Assembly (NCBI RefSeq): GCF_043641665.1
Contig: NC_092191.1
Location: forward strand, 24,628,081-24,692,080
Direction of reading: 5' to 3'
DNA length: 64,000 bases
From: Enoplosus armatus
Lineage: Eukaryota > Chordata > Actinopteri > Centrarchiformes > Enoplosidae
Part shown: positions 1-12,400 of the stretch, piece after piece
How the letters are laid out: every line of letters starts with the position of its first letter
Position numbering within the stretch: the stretch's first letter is position 1
Translations under genes and position numbers: made by a program
Notes under the pieces: generated by a model
Databases searched by the model: none
What the model was told of the DNA's origin: nothing
What the model saw: only the letters and a program-made list of their open reading frames with translations

Positions 1-276
1 TTTGTGTGTCTGTAGTCTTTGCTTTTATTGTCAAATGCTGGAGAGTTTTACCTCCTCATGTCTCTAAAAATATTAGAATGAAAGAATGTGTGAGGGTGAT
101 GAGAAGAAAAAAGCAAGTATAAATAAAATGATGATAAAATAATACTAAATACTTTTAAAATTAATTGTGATCTTATTCTGGATAAACATGAGACACGGGT
201 GATATCTACAGTATTATTTGTCTTTAATGCCATAACAGAGGGGTATTTTAAATCGAAACTGATGTCTGTTGTCCAG
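1..276. other. NCAPD3 intron, no recognised feature
   Basis: AT-rich sequence before the first exon in the window. I see no exon, RNA gene or repeat signature in it. Confidence 0.5.
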
Positions 277-410
277 TCCCTGCGGAGGGTTTTCCACCAG
301 CTTCTCTACGTGATCCTGATGATGAATAAAGGCAACAGAGGGAAGCCCTCCCTCCTCGTACCCAACCAGGACATCATCTCCACCTCTGACCAGGCCATCC
401 ATTTTGTTTG
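277..410 (+). CDS. ncapd3: NCAPD3 exon a (first in window)
   Basis: Reads [16 protein letters not shown] and matches the human VFHQMLSVILM segment. The acceptor is ...TTGTCCAG at 276 and the donor TG|GTAAAC. The exon ends with two bases of a split codon. The acceptor is the least certain one in the model because its pyrimidine tract is weak. Confidence 0.8.
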
Positions 411-3400
411 GTAAACAACTGTGTTTTGATCAAATGTTAAACCAAACTATAGAATTACTTGTGTAAATCTGAATACGGTGTTCACCAATTTTGTTGGAAT
501 TTGAACCAAGTAAGGAAGTGTGTGGTTGGTTAAGAGGGGGGGCTTATGATTTCAGCCAATTAACATTTAACCTGACAGAAGAGAGAGTGTGTCTATGATT
601 TCCAATAGTGTGCTCAGGCTCAGAGACAAAAATGAGGATGTCATCAGTGTACAGCATAAGCTTGTGAACTGCCAATTCGTATCCCTGGAATTGTCCGTTC
701 CAATCGGATGGCTGTCGCCAGAGGTTCCAGGGCCAGCGCAGAGACCTGGGGAAATTCCATCACCCTGCCTGGTCCCCAAACCAGGGCAAAACCAGACCAT
801 TAGTTACAGTAGGGTGCAAACATTTGGGCAACTCTAATCAAAACACCTTTTATAATGAATATTTAAGTGAACAGAAGCTAACCTGACCTCTAAACGGTAC
901 AAAGTTAAACATGACACATCTCTTCAAGTTTTCAAGCAAGATTACTTTTTATTTCAATTTTTTACAATTTCAAAATAATAGAAAAAGGAAAAAGGCCCTG
1001 TGCAAAAGTTTGGGAAACCTTTTGGATTATTCTTTGTTACTTTTGACAACAATAATTACCAAGACCCAGACCCTGGTGATTTACTCGTTAAGCCTTTAAT
1101 GAGTCAGGTGAATTTAATTCAAGAGCTGAACTATATATTCTGAAGCAACGCCATGCCTTCTAAAGTATCTGTCTGCAGTGGCTGTTCTTGTCTGGTGTTA
1201 GCAACCATGGGTTCCTCTAAACAGTTGTCCAAGGATGTCAGAATCAAGATAGTTAACTTCCACCAACAAGGAGGCGGCTACAGAAAACTCTCTCAGCGTT
1301 TCAAACTCCCTATTTCTACTGTCAGGAACATTATCAGAAAATGGAAGATTACTGGAACAGTCAAAGCAAGACCTGGAAGACCAAGAAAAATATCAGATAG
1401 AATGGCCCGAGACCTGTTGAGAAATGCTCAGAAAAACCCTCACATCGCTGCAAAAGAGCTGCAAAAAAGAGTAGCAGGTGTAGTTGTTCACAGGACAACA
1501 ATACAACGCACTTTAAACAACAAAGACCTACATGGCAGAGTTGCAACAAAAATGCCTTTCCTACGACCTCAACACAAAATGAAGCATCTAAAGTATGCAA
1601 AAGAAAACCTTCAGAAGCCTGAAGCCTTTTGGAACAATGTGCTTTGGACTGATGAAACCAAAATGGAACTTTTTGGTCACAAACAAAGAAGGTATGTTTC
1701 GAGAAAAAAATCTAAGTGGAAAGAAGTGTGAAGCATTTGTAGAGAAGAACACCTTGCCAACTATTAAGCATGGAGGTGGATCCATTATGCTTTGGTGTTG
1801 TGTGGCAGCTGGGGGAACAGGAAATATTGTGCGGGTGGAAGGAAGAATGGATTCCATCAAATATCAAGAAATTCTAGAGGCTGATGTTCGAAGGTCAGTC
1901 CAGACACTGAAGTTGAAGAGAGGTTGGTATTTCCGCAAGACAATGATCCAAAGCATACCTCAAAACCAACCATGAAGTACCTCCAGGAAAGATGGATGAA
2001 GGTTTTGGAATGGCCACCCTGACTTGAATATTATTGAAAATCTGTGGAGAGATCTCAAACTTGCCGGGCATGCAAGGAGGCCGAAGAATCTTTCTGAGCT
2101 AGAGGTGTTCTGCCAGGAAGAATGGCAAAAAATTCCAAAACCCAGAATTGAAAGACTCTTCGCTGGCTACAGGAAGCGTTTGCAAGCTGTTATAGCTGCC
2201 AAAGGAGGAGTTACAAAGTACTAACTGACAGGTTCCAAAATTTTGCATGGGGCCTTTTTTTTATTATTTTGAAACTAAAAAAATTAAATAAAAACTAATC
2301 TTGCTTTAAAATTTGAAGAGATGTGTCATGTTTAACTTTGTACCGTTTAGAGGTCAGGTTAGCTTCTGTTCACTTAGATATTCATCGTAAAAGGCATTTT
2401 GATAAGAGTAGAGACATTTTTGCACCCTACTGTAACACTTTGGGATGGGTATACAGGAGTTTTATACAGGTGATGAATTTGTAAATCATCACTACCATGG
2501 TAGTGAAATGGTTAGTACTGTCGCACTGGAGGTAGAGTGGGTTAGAGATTATATCCCCCACATGTTGTGTCCTTGAGCAAGACACTGAACCTTAAGTTGC
2601 TCCCAGTGGAGGCCAGCACCTTTCATGGCAGCTCGGTCACCATGTGTGTGAATGGGTGAATGAGAAAAGTGCTTTGGGAACCGTTAAGGTTAAAAAGTTC
2701 TATATAAGTGAAGACCATAAAACTAAAGCTAAAACCAAATGACTCCAGAGTGAGAAACAGATAGAGCCACTCAACCCTGTCTAATTCCTTTTCTGCGTCC
2801 AAAGAGATGTCAGCTGTAGGGGAATTATCATTATGGGTGGCCCACATAAAGTTAGTTAGGCTTCAGATATTGTGAGCGAAGCTGCGTTTGGGGAGAAAGC
2901 CCAACTGATCAGTGTAGTAATAACTTTGGTAAGTCTGTTTGAGGGAAGCTTTGGCTATACCTTTTCGTCATAGTCTAGTCTGACTTACCAAATGTAGGGA
3001 TAAGATAAGTTGCTGAGATAAGTCTGGCGACTATTACAGTCGCCATTCTCCTCCCCATCCGCTAACTGCGTGTTACTGTTTTCAAAGTCGGTGGTTTTAA
3101 CAGGTCCTCCAGAACTCAAGTATAGGTAAGCTTCACCTCTAGGACACAGATGATCAAGTTATGTCTTATTTAACAGTAAAAGTTGTATCACATAGTCTAC
3201 ATATGTTGTTTACTATTTTATGTGCTGTTTTCTTTATCGTGGATGTAAGCATTTTAATGTGAGGGCTCGCCACGTGCAAATGTTCCAAAGCCCCCCCCCC
3301 ACTTATAACAATATAACAATATAAATATAAACAATATTCCCGATGCTTAGGCCCAGCGGGGGGTCAATTTAGGCCTGGCAGGCAGCCGGGTTTGCAGTAC

Positions 3401-6400
3401 ATTGGCAGAAACCCTGTTCACACTGATCATATTGTATTTTGTAAATACTGCAAGTAATACAGTATTGAATGTCTGCAGTATTGAGCACAAAGTACAAAGA
3501 AAATAATCTAAATGAAAAGTGCATTACATTGCACTGTAATTTTGTTGCACAGCAGTTTTTGCAGTTGCTGTGCAACTGCAAAATCAAAGTGGTAAGGAGC
3601 TTCATTCTGCCTCAGCATCACGTCTTTGTGCTGTGTCAGGCCTGTGGACTTCTTCTACATCACAGGCAACGGGGGAAAAACCCTCTGGTGTGGCGGACTC
3701 AGCCTTTTGGTTTAATCACACAATTACAAACAAGTGTGAACAATTTTGAGACGTATGCAAACGATGACAACAGTGTTGTAGCTGTGTTCAGTTTCTGCCG
3801 CCCATGTTCACCATTTTGCAACACAAGTGCATCACAGTGCAAAATGTGTTTAGAGTTTTGTCAAAAGAGTAAATGATTTGATAAATGGGTTTAGGGCATT
3901 TGCTTCAGATAATGGGGTTGAGTGTTTTAGCAATTGTGAAAAACTAACATTATTCAGTCTGAAAGGCTAAGTACCTGACAATATTTATGCTGTGTATTTG
4001 TTTTCAATTTCCAGGCACAGTAGGGTCATAATTTCTGATGACCTTTATCAAATATTGTGAACTTCATTCTGCTGTGCTACTTTTGACCTGAAAATTGCTG
4101 CATCCAGTAATTTCTCTCACCTTCTATGTGATCTGCAGCAATGGTTTTGGCGTCTGTTATATTTTCTCTGCATGCTGCAAGTGAATCTGGTAGAAAACAC
4201 ACTGATAATCTATCATAAATGATATATGTATGACATAAATTATCTGATTCTGATAAATCTCAGCACAATGTAAAAATGGTGACATCAAGTACTTTATCTT
4301 CTAATAATTACTTTATTTCTGTTGGTGATTGGAGCCAAAGCTTCACATCAGGATCTCTCGGTTGTGGACCATTTGGGGATATTTCTAACCGTTTATCAGC
4401 AGACATGTTAAGAATCATATGTTAATTTGTACATGATTCATGTGTTTGCGATCACAGTCATCTTGTGGATGAGCTGAAGGAGCTGGCACTGCCTTTCCTG
4501 CAAATCCTCCTGCAACATATCTGCTTCCAGGTGAATCCTCCAGCAAACACTCAGCAGTGATGCACTTCCTAGAAAATAAAAACGACTATTGTTTGTGTAA
4601 CATTCAGAGGGTCTGTGTCAACTGTTGATTGTTTAAAGTTATGAAGACACATCCATGGATATTTACAGATATTTGTATTAGTTGAATAGTTTGCTGTGAC
4701 ATTTCTATTAGCTGATGCATTGGTATATCTGTGATATAATGTTTCTACTGTGGATGTTTTAGATGGTGGAGAAGAGCGAATTTCGAAGCCATGGAGCCCA
4801 AGCTGTGGGTATGCTGACGTCTCAGATGGCGAGTTCAGACTACGCCTACTTCATCAAGTGGCTGTTTAACTTCTCCAGACACACAAAGGTAACGCATCCC
4901 AATTGCTGCCTCTTTCATTGTGAGAAATGTATTTCAAATGCTACATGTTGGTGTAGTCTGTATTTCATATTTTTGTTATGATTCAGAGCCCAATATGTGA
5001 TGATTGGAGGTTTCTGTATACACTCAACAGGACTTCTACCTTAACCTAGAATGCAAACATGAAAATTCAAACAATAATACATCACTGAGTTTTAACAACT
5101 GATTTTCAGAACACTGATTTTAACCCCGTTTTAAGATACACTGCAGTATATTTTAAGCTATCACAAATGTCCTATTAATTTCAGTTTAATTTTGCAGATA
5201 TAAATGACAACAATTCATCTGATTTGCATAACGTGCCGCTAAATACAATCTGATGCTGGGCTGTTGAAGACACATATTGCTGGAAAGTAAAGGAGCACTA
5301 AAAAGTGTTTTCTGCTGCTGACATTAAAATATTGGTGGAGAAGACACTTGCTGCTGGGAAATGCTATCAACAATAGGCTACTGAAACAAAAGAAAAACCT
5401 GGAGCACTAGTTCCCCTACTTTATCATTAAAATATTTATATATTATATATAATATTCCTATAACATGCAGGACACGACTCTGAACATATCTGTTACATAT
5501 CGGTTTAGTGATTTTCACTGTGACCTTAAGAGACTTTTCATTCTTGTTAGGGATGGCATGGTGGTACAATGGTTAGCACTGTCGCAGGGGGGCAAGACCC
5601 CTTAACCCTAGGATTTACCTTGCATGGCCATCAGTGTGTGAATGGGTGAATGAGACCATACTGTGGTTTGGGAACTGTCAAGTGCTTTATACATGAAGAC
5701 CATTTGTTTATCATTTCTAACTTCAATATAATATTTTTAAAATTACTTCTATTCTTCTCTGTTATCCGTGTAGGTACTGTTACTAGTACACCCAGCCAGC
5801 AAATTGGGAGAATACACACACAGCCATAACCACCAGTGTATCTAGAGGCCTTATCTAACTGGCCTACTTTAATAAGTAAGCCATTAAAAGGAAGGACAAA
5901 TACATATTCAAGCAGGAGGCCACTGGGGGAAACGGAAAGGTAAAATAGCGTGAAAATGAACAGGCACCGCTTTTCTTCCTCAGTGCAGCCTTTAATTACA
6001 TATGGACAAACAAAATGTAACTGTTTAATAGAAGAGCCACAAATATCCCCCTATTGAATGTTAGCCATTTGTAGCTATAGTCCAAATATCAGTCATGCTT
6101 CATTATCTTGTATCACTGGAATCCCCACGTCTACAGTCTGTTGTGCTGGCTTCTGTAGATGGTACACCGGCTGTTCTCCGTGGATGTGGTAATGGTTTTA
6201 CTGGAGCAGCCAGAGAGGAGGCTGGAGGAGAGTCAGGACCCTGAGCTTGCCTGCTTCTTGCCACACAAGTTCCTGATTCAGAACCTGCTGTTTGCTCGCC
6301 AGATGGACGACTCACCCACCGTCCAAGGCCATGCCCTCTCCTGCTTGGCCCAGTGTCTGGAGCTGCCTTCTCTTAATGTCACCCGGGCCGTCCACAAGCT

Positions 6401-9400
6401 CTTCTCTGCCAGTGAGAGAACACACAAATTCTTGAGTTTGAACATTTTTCAACATTTTCCCTGTGAAGTTAATGTAGATGAAGAATGGGCTAATTTCAGA
6501 TCTGAAACTAGGACCAGTTTCAGTAGACAATGCACTTTGTAGAGCTGAAGAATGAAAACCTGTGGGCGGGGGGTCACATAACTGTTTAAATTAATAGAGA
6601 ATCAAAGAGGAAATGTTATATCTTTTAAAAGCTGCCGTGTTTGTATCATAAACTGATAGTAAAAGTAATCTGTCCACTCTCTCTGTTTAGCTGGAACCCA
6701 GACAGTGTTGGAAGGTGAAATCACAGAAGGTACACTCTTGTTTCTTTATTACAGTGGTTGTTGTTTGACTGACTACAGGCTGAGTGTGTTTCTCAGAATA
6801 GAGAAGAGTTTGGTTGGAGACCTGCTGCAGGGACTTGGACAGATTAATCTTATCAGACAGATAATATTTTATTTTATCTAACCCTAACCCCCTAACCCTA
6901 ACCCTTTATTTCTGTCAGCCATGAACACCCTTATCCTAAGGGATAATTCTGGTTTATTACTTGAGTTTTATTTATGTAGTTTTGGCCATCATTACTATTG
7001 GTAATCACCTTGGCAAACGTGGTGAGATTGCTAAAAAGAAGTCTGAAGGGTCGAGAAACACGAGCAGTCGATTAGACAGGTTGGAAACAAACCTCCAGGT
7101 TAGCCAAACTTATTTGGAGAGAAAACGAAGATGAAAAGTACTGTTGGAAATATCCATCACAGTTTCAGAATCAGAATCAGAAATACTTTATTGATCCCCG
7201 TGGGGGAAATTGCACAGTACTGGTGCTCCGGTTCAAGATTAGAAAGCAGCATAAATTTAGAAATAAAAGTATGTACAAAATATAAAAATAAGAAATATCA
7301 AATAAAAATATACACATTTACAATATTTAAGTGAAATAAAAGTAAAAAATATATACAACAGCAATGTATATATATATGAAGTGAAGGTGCTCTTTTGCCT
7401 GACCAGTATGTCATGGAGAGGATGTGAGACATTGTCCAAGATGACCTGCAGCTTGGACAGCATCCTCCTCTCTGACACAACCGTCAGAGAGTCCAGCTCC
7501 ACCCCCACAACGTCACTGGCCTTGCGGATCAGTTTATTGAGTCTAATTGGAGTCCGCCACCCTCAGCCTGCTGCCCCAGCATGCAACAGCATAGAGGATA
7601 GCACTGGCCACCACAGACTCATAGAATCAGAATCAGAATCAGAAACTGTTTATTGCCAAGTAACATACATTACAAGGAATTTGCCGTGGTCTGATGGTGC
7701 TATTGTTTCGATAACAAATAAGTAGAATATAAACGGTAAAATAAGAATAAAAATAAAAATAAGATAAATAACACACAGTGCAGTGACCAGAATAAAGTAA
7801 AGTGTCCAGAAGGGGGTGGGTGCGTTAATGTAACGCAGTGGGGACAGGGGTGATAATTAATTGTTAATATAACGTATAACTTGTGTTTGTGTTCTGGGGG
7901 GGGGGTGGGGGTCAGTGTGAGTTTGTCAGGTTGACTGCAGAGGGGAAGAAACTGTTTTTGTGGCGGGAGGTTTTGGTCCTGATGGACCGCAGCCTCCTGC
8001 CAGAGGGGGGGGGGGTCCGACAGATGGTGTCCGGGGTGGGAGGGGTCAGCAGCGATCTTCCCTGCTCTCCTCAGGGTCCTGGAGGAGTACAGGTCCTGAA
8101 GAGATGGAAGGTTGCAGCCGATCACCCTCTCTGCAGAGCGGATGATACGCTGCAATCTGCGTCTGTCCTTGGTGGAGGCAGCAGCGTACCAGACAGTGAT
8201 GGAGGAGGTGAGGATGGACTCTATGATGGCAGTGTAGAAGTGAACCAGCATTGTTTGTGGCAGGTTAAACTTCCTCAGCTGCCTCAGGAAGTACATCCTC
8301 TGTTGGGCTTTCTTGATGAGGGAGCTGATGTTCAGCTCCCACCGGAGGTCCTGGCTGATGATGGAGCCCAGGAAATGGAAGGACTCCACAGTGTCCACTG
8401 GAGAGTCGCACAGGGTGATGGGGGTGGGTGGGGCTGCGCTCTTCCTAAAGTCAACAACCATCTCCACTGTCTTTGAAGCGTTAAGCTCCAGGTTGTTGCT
8501 GTTGCACCAGGTCACCAGGTGATCAATCTCCCACCTGTAGGCAGACTCATCCTCTCCAGAGATGAGTCCGATGAGTGTGGTGTCGTCCACGAACTTCAGG
8601 AGCTTGACAGACTGGTGACTGGAGGTGCAGCTGTTGGTGTAGAGGGAGAAGAGTAGAGGAGAAAGAACGCAGCCTTGAGGGGAGCCGGTGCTGACCGCCC
8701 GCGAGTCTGAGACATGTTTCCCCAGCTTCACGTGCTGCTTCCTGTCAGACAGGAAATCTGTGATCCACCTGCAGGTGGGGTCAGGCACGTTCAGCTGGGA
8801 GAGCTTGTCCTGAAGAAGAGCCGGGATGATCGTGTTGAAGGCAGAGCTGAAGTCCACAAACAGGATCCTGGCATAGGATCCTGCGGAGTCCAGGTGCTGG
8901 AGGATGAAGTGTAGGGCCAAGTTGACGGCGTCGTCTACAGACCTGTTGGCTCTGTAGGCGAACTGCAGGGGGTCCAGCAGAGGGTCGGTGATGGATTTGA
9001 GGTGGGACAAAACCAGGCGTTCAAATGATTTCATGACCACAGAGGTCAGGGCGACGGGTCTGTAGTCATTTAATCCTGTGGGCCCTGGTTTTTTGGGGAC
9101 GGGGATGATGGTGGAGGCCTTGAAGCAGGCTGGCACGTGGCATATCTCCAGTGAGGTGTTGAAGATGTCCGTGAACACCGGAGACAGCTGATCGGCGCAG
9201 CTCTTCAGGCAGGATGGGGAGATGGAGTCTGGTCCAGCAGCTTTCCGGGGGTTTTGTCTCTTGAAGAGCCTGTTCACATCTCTTTCAAGGACAGACAGAG
9301 GTGTCGATGTTGGAGGAGGGGGGGGGTACTGTGGGGGGCAGCTATGGTGGTAAGAGGTATAAGAGTTCAGCCCCAGGTGTGATGAGGGGGTTGGGGCTGT

Positions 9401-12400
9401 TGGACTGGAGCTGGTGGGTGATGGTGAGGGGGATGGTGTCAGGACTGTCCCATTGTCTTTCAAAGCGACAGTAGAAGTCGTTGAGGCTGTTGGCGAGGCG
9501 TCGGTCGTTAGCAGAGTTGGGGGCTCTTGGCTTGTAGTTGGTGATCTGCCTGAGCCCCCTCCACACAGAGGCAGAGTCGTTGGAGGAGAACTGATTTTGT
9601 AGTCTCTCTGAGTACAGTCGTTTAGCTTCCCTCACCGCCTTGCTAAACTTGTACTTGGCTTCCTTAAACTCTGCTCTGTTGCCACTCTTAAACGCCTCTT
9701 CCTTTTCCAACCTCAACTGTCGCAGTCTTGCTGTGAACCAGGGTTTGTCCTTGTTATAACTCACCCGGGTCCGAGTTGGTATGCAGCAGTCCTCACAGAA
9801 GCTGATATATGAAGTCACAGCCTCTGTGTACTCATCCAGACTGTTGGTAGCAGTCCTGAAAACATCCCAGTCAGTACAGTCCAAACACGCCTTCAGGTCC
9901 TCTGCAGTTTCACTGGTCCACTTCTTCGATGTTCTCGCGACAGGCTTAGAAAGTTTTAATTTCTGCCTGTATGCAGGAATCAGGTGGACCATGTCGTGGT
10001 CAGAGTGTCCCAGTGCAGCGCGGGTGACAGCGTGAAAAGCATTACTGACTGTGGTGTAACAGTGATCCAGAGTGTTCCCCTCCCTGGTGGGGCATTTAAT
10101 AAACTGTTTGTATTTGGGGAGTTCACATCCTCAGCATAGTCCGGCAGATGTTGAAGGACCTCTGCCGCCTCAGAAAATAGAGACAGCTCTTGCCCTACTT
10201 GTAGAGGGCATTAGTGTTCTTAACCCAGTCCAGTTTATTGTCAGTGTGAACTCCCAGGTACTTGTAATCCTCTACAATGTCCACACTCACCCCCTGGATG
10301 GAAACAGGGGTCATCGGCACCGTGGTCCTCCTCAGATCCACAGTCAGTTCCTTTGTCTTTGTCACATTGAGCTTCAGGTGGTTCTGCACAGCAGCCCTGT
10401 ACTCCTCCTCATCACCCTTACTGATACATCCAACTATTGCTGAGTCATCAGAAAACTTCTGAAGATGGCAGGTCTCTGTGTAGTAGCCGAAGTCTGTGGT
10501 GTACATGGTGAAGAGGAAGGGAGAGAGGACAGTCCCCTGCGGGGCCCCGGTGTGCTGACCACTCTGTCCGAAATACAGTGTTGTAAGCGCACATACTGTC
10601 TGCCAGTCAGGTAGTTGACAATCCAGGACACGAGGGGGCATCCATCTGCATCTCCGGCAGCTTCTCACCCAGTAGAGCCAGACGGATGGTGTTGAATGCA
10701 CTGGAGAAGTCAAAAAACATGACTTTCACAGTGCTCGCTGGCTTATCCAGGTGGGCATAGACGCAATTGAGCAGGTAGATGACATTCTGGCATCCTCAAC
10801 TCCAAGTCGGGGCTGATAGGCGAACTGAAGGGGGTTCAGGTGTGGCTTGACCATGGGCCAGAGCTGCTCCAGGACGAGTCTCTCGAGGGTCTTCATGACG
10901 TGGGAGGTCAGTGCCACGGGTCTGTAGTCCTTGGAACCACTGGGACGCGGCATCTTCGGCACAGGAACGAGGCAGGACGTCTTGAATGCATTCAGGTGTT
11001 AAGTCTGTAGACGGGTCATCGCGGAGTGAATGACGTCACACGCCGACGTTGGGTTGGCAGAAGGGGGGGATGTAAACAGCCACAACAATGGCATGTGAGA
11101 ATTCCCTGGGCAAATAGTACGGCCTAAGTCCAACCGCCAACAGTTCAATGTCCGGGCAACAGACACGATCCTTGATGGTGATGTGGGAAGGATTGCACCA
11201 CCTGTTGTTAACGAGAACGGCAAGCCCCCCTCCTTTATACTTACCGCTCCCGGTGCAATCCCTGAGGATTTGTCGGCCCGGACAGTCTGAAAGCCGTCGA
11301 TGGATACGTTGTCGTCAGGAATGTCCTGGTGCAGTCATGTCTCCGTAAAGCACATTAAACTACACTCCTGGTACTCCCTCTGACTCCTGGCCAGCGCCGT
11401 TAGCTCATCCATCTTGGTTGCCAGCGATCTCACGTTGCCCATGATGAGAGAGGGAAGACACGGCTTATATCTCCTCTTCTCCATAAGCCTATGTTGTCTT
11501 GACCCACCTCTCTTCCCTCATCACTTCGTTCCCCCTCTGCATCCTCTGTGTGTTTTTCTCCAGATTTCAGCGGGGATCTCCGATGTTCTGGTCTCCAAGC
11601 TGGCCGGCTTCAGAGCGATCAGCTGATCTCTGAAGTAAACAATGCGGCCCAGAAGTTGCTGCGCGACTGTGCGATGTTTAAGTGAAAGTAATTCCAGAGT
11701 GAAAAAAAGTACCAGAACTCTCTCCACCAGATGCATGTTTGGAGAGGGCACAACTTCAAAAAGTCAGTACTTTAAAAAGTACTGAGTTAAATAAGGAATA
11801 AAGGAGAAAAGTAAGAAAAAAAAGAAAACAAACTGTTACAGGCTGCATGCACGGTCGGCGCATGCGCACTAAGTTGGACCCAAATGCAGGAGACAGAAGA
11901 GGCAGTCAAAATAACAAGGTCTTAACTTGAACAGTACTCAAAAAATTAAGTAAACTTCTCTGGAGCAAAAATAAACCGAGGCAAGGCTCTAAAAACTAAA
12001 ATGGCTCTAGAGTACTTGAGAGTGATGTTCAGGTGCTGTGGAGACTTCTCCTCCGTCCTCTCTGCTGTGGTTGGCTCCACTCCCTGCTTAGCTGTAAAGC
12101 GCTTTGGGAACCTTGAAGGTTGAAAAGCGCTATATAAGTGAGATCATTTACCATTTATTTACCATTTTTATTCATGCTCCCGATGGAGACCAGCACCTTG
12201 CATGGCAGTTCAGTCGCCATTGGTGTGTGAATGTGTGAGTGAATGGGTGAATGAGACTTAGCTGTAAAGCGCTTTGGGAACCGTGAAGGTTGAAAAGTGC
12301 TATATAGGTGAGATCATTTACCATTTATGGTTTATTTACCATTTTTATTTATGTTGCAACAGCAGATTCAGCAGCACCTCAAAAATAAAACCAAAATTAT

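Larger units (their letters stand above)
7621..10128 (-). mobile_element. LINE-B (L2/Jockey type), 5'-truncated, nested in LINE-A
   Basis: The 3' end at 7621 carries repeated TCAGAA and a 3' UTR shared with 13050 and 53310. The 5' end is truncated inside the endonuclease region (about 10128). The host LINE-A resumes across it: the sequence left of 7621 (ACTCATA) and right of 10128 (CATCCTCAGCAT) is contiguous in the LINE-A copy at 37590. No clear target duplication was seen. Confidence 0.88.
7150..11735 (-). mobile_element. LINE-A (Jockey-superfamily type), degenerate, with nested LINE-B
   Basis: Read on the minus strand: 5' region and endonuclease (11735 to about 11000), spacer and RT (11000 to 10129), then, after a nested LINE-B at 7621-10128, the C-terminal RT segment and 3' tail (7620 to 7150). 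Visible motifs are [20 protein letters not shown] (the RT FxDD box), [20 protein letters not shown] and YKYLGV. The 3' end is the common fish tail with repeated TCAGAA and GGGGATCAATAAAG-like sequence. Several frameshifts and stops are present. Rex1-like or L2-like affiliation is likely but not decided. Confidence 0.85.

Noticed and set aside
3469..3876. 135-codon open frame in an intron
   Set aside because: No recognisable domain, splice context or homology recalled. Length alone is compatible with chance.
6159..6161. In-frame ATG at the first base of exon d (and at 4763) as alternative gene starts
   Set aside because: Both lie exactly at splice acceptors and align inside the human NCAPD3 protein, so they are internal Met codons.
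7883..8914. Plus-strand open frames within LINE-B
   Set aside because: They are antisense shadows of the LINE-B RT frame and carry no independent motifs.
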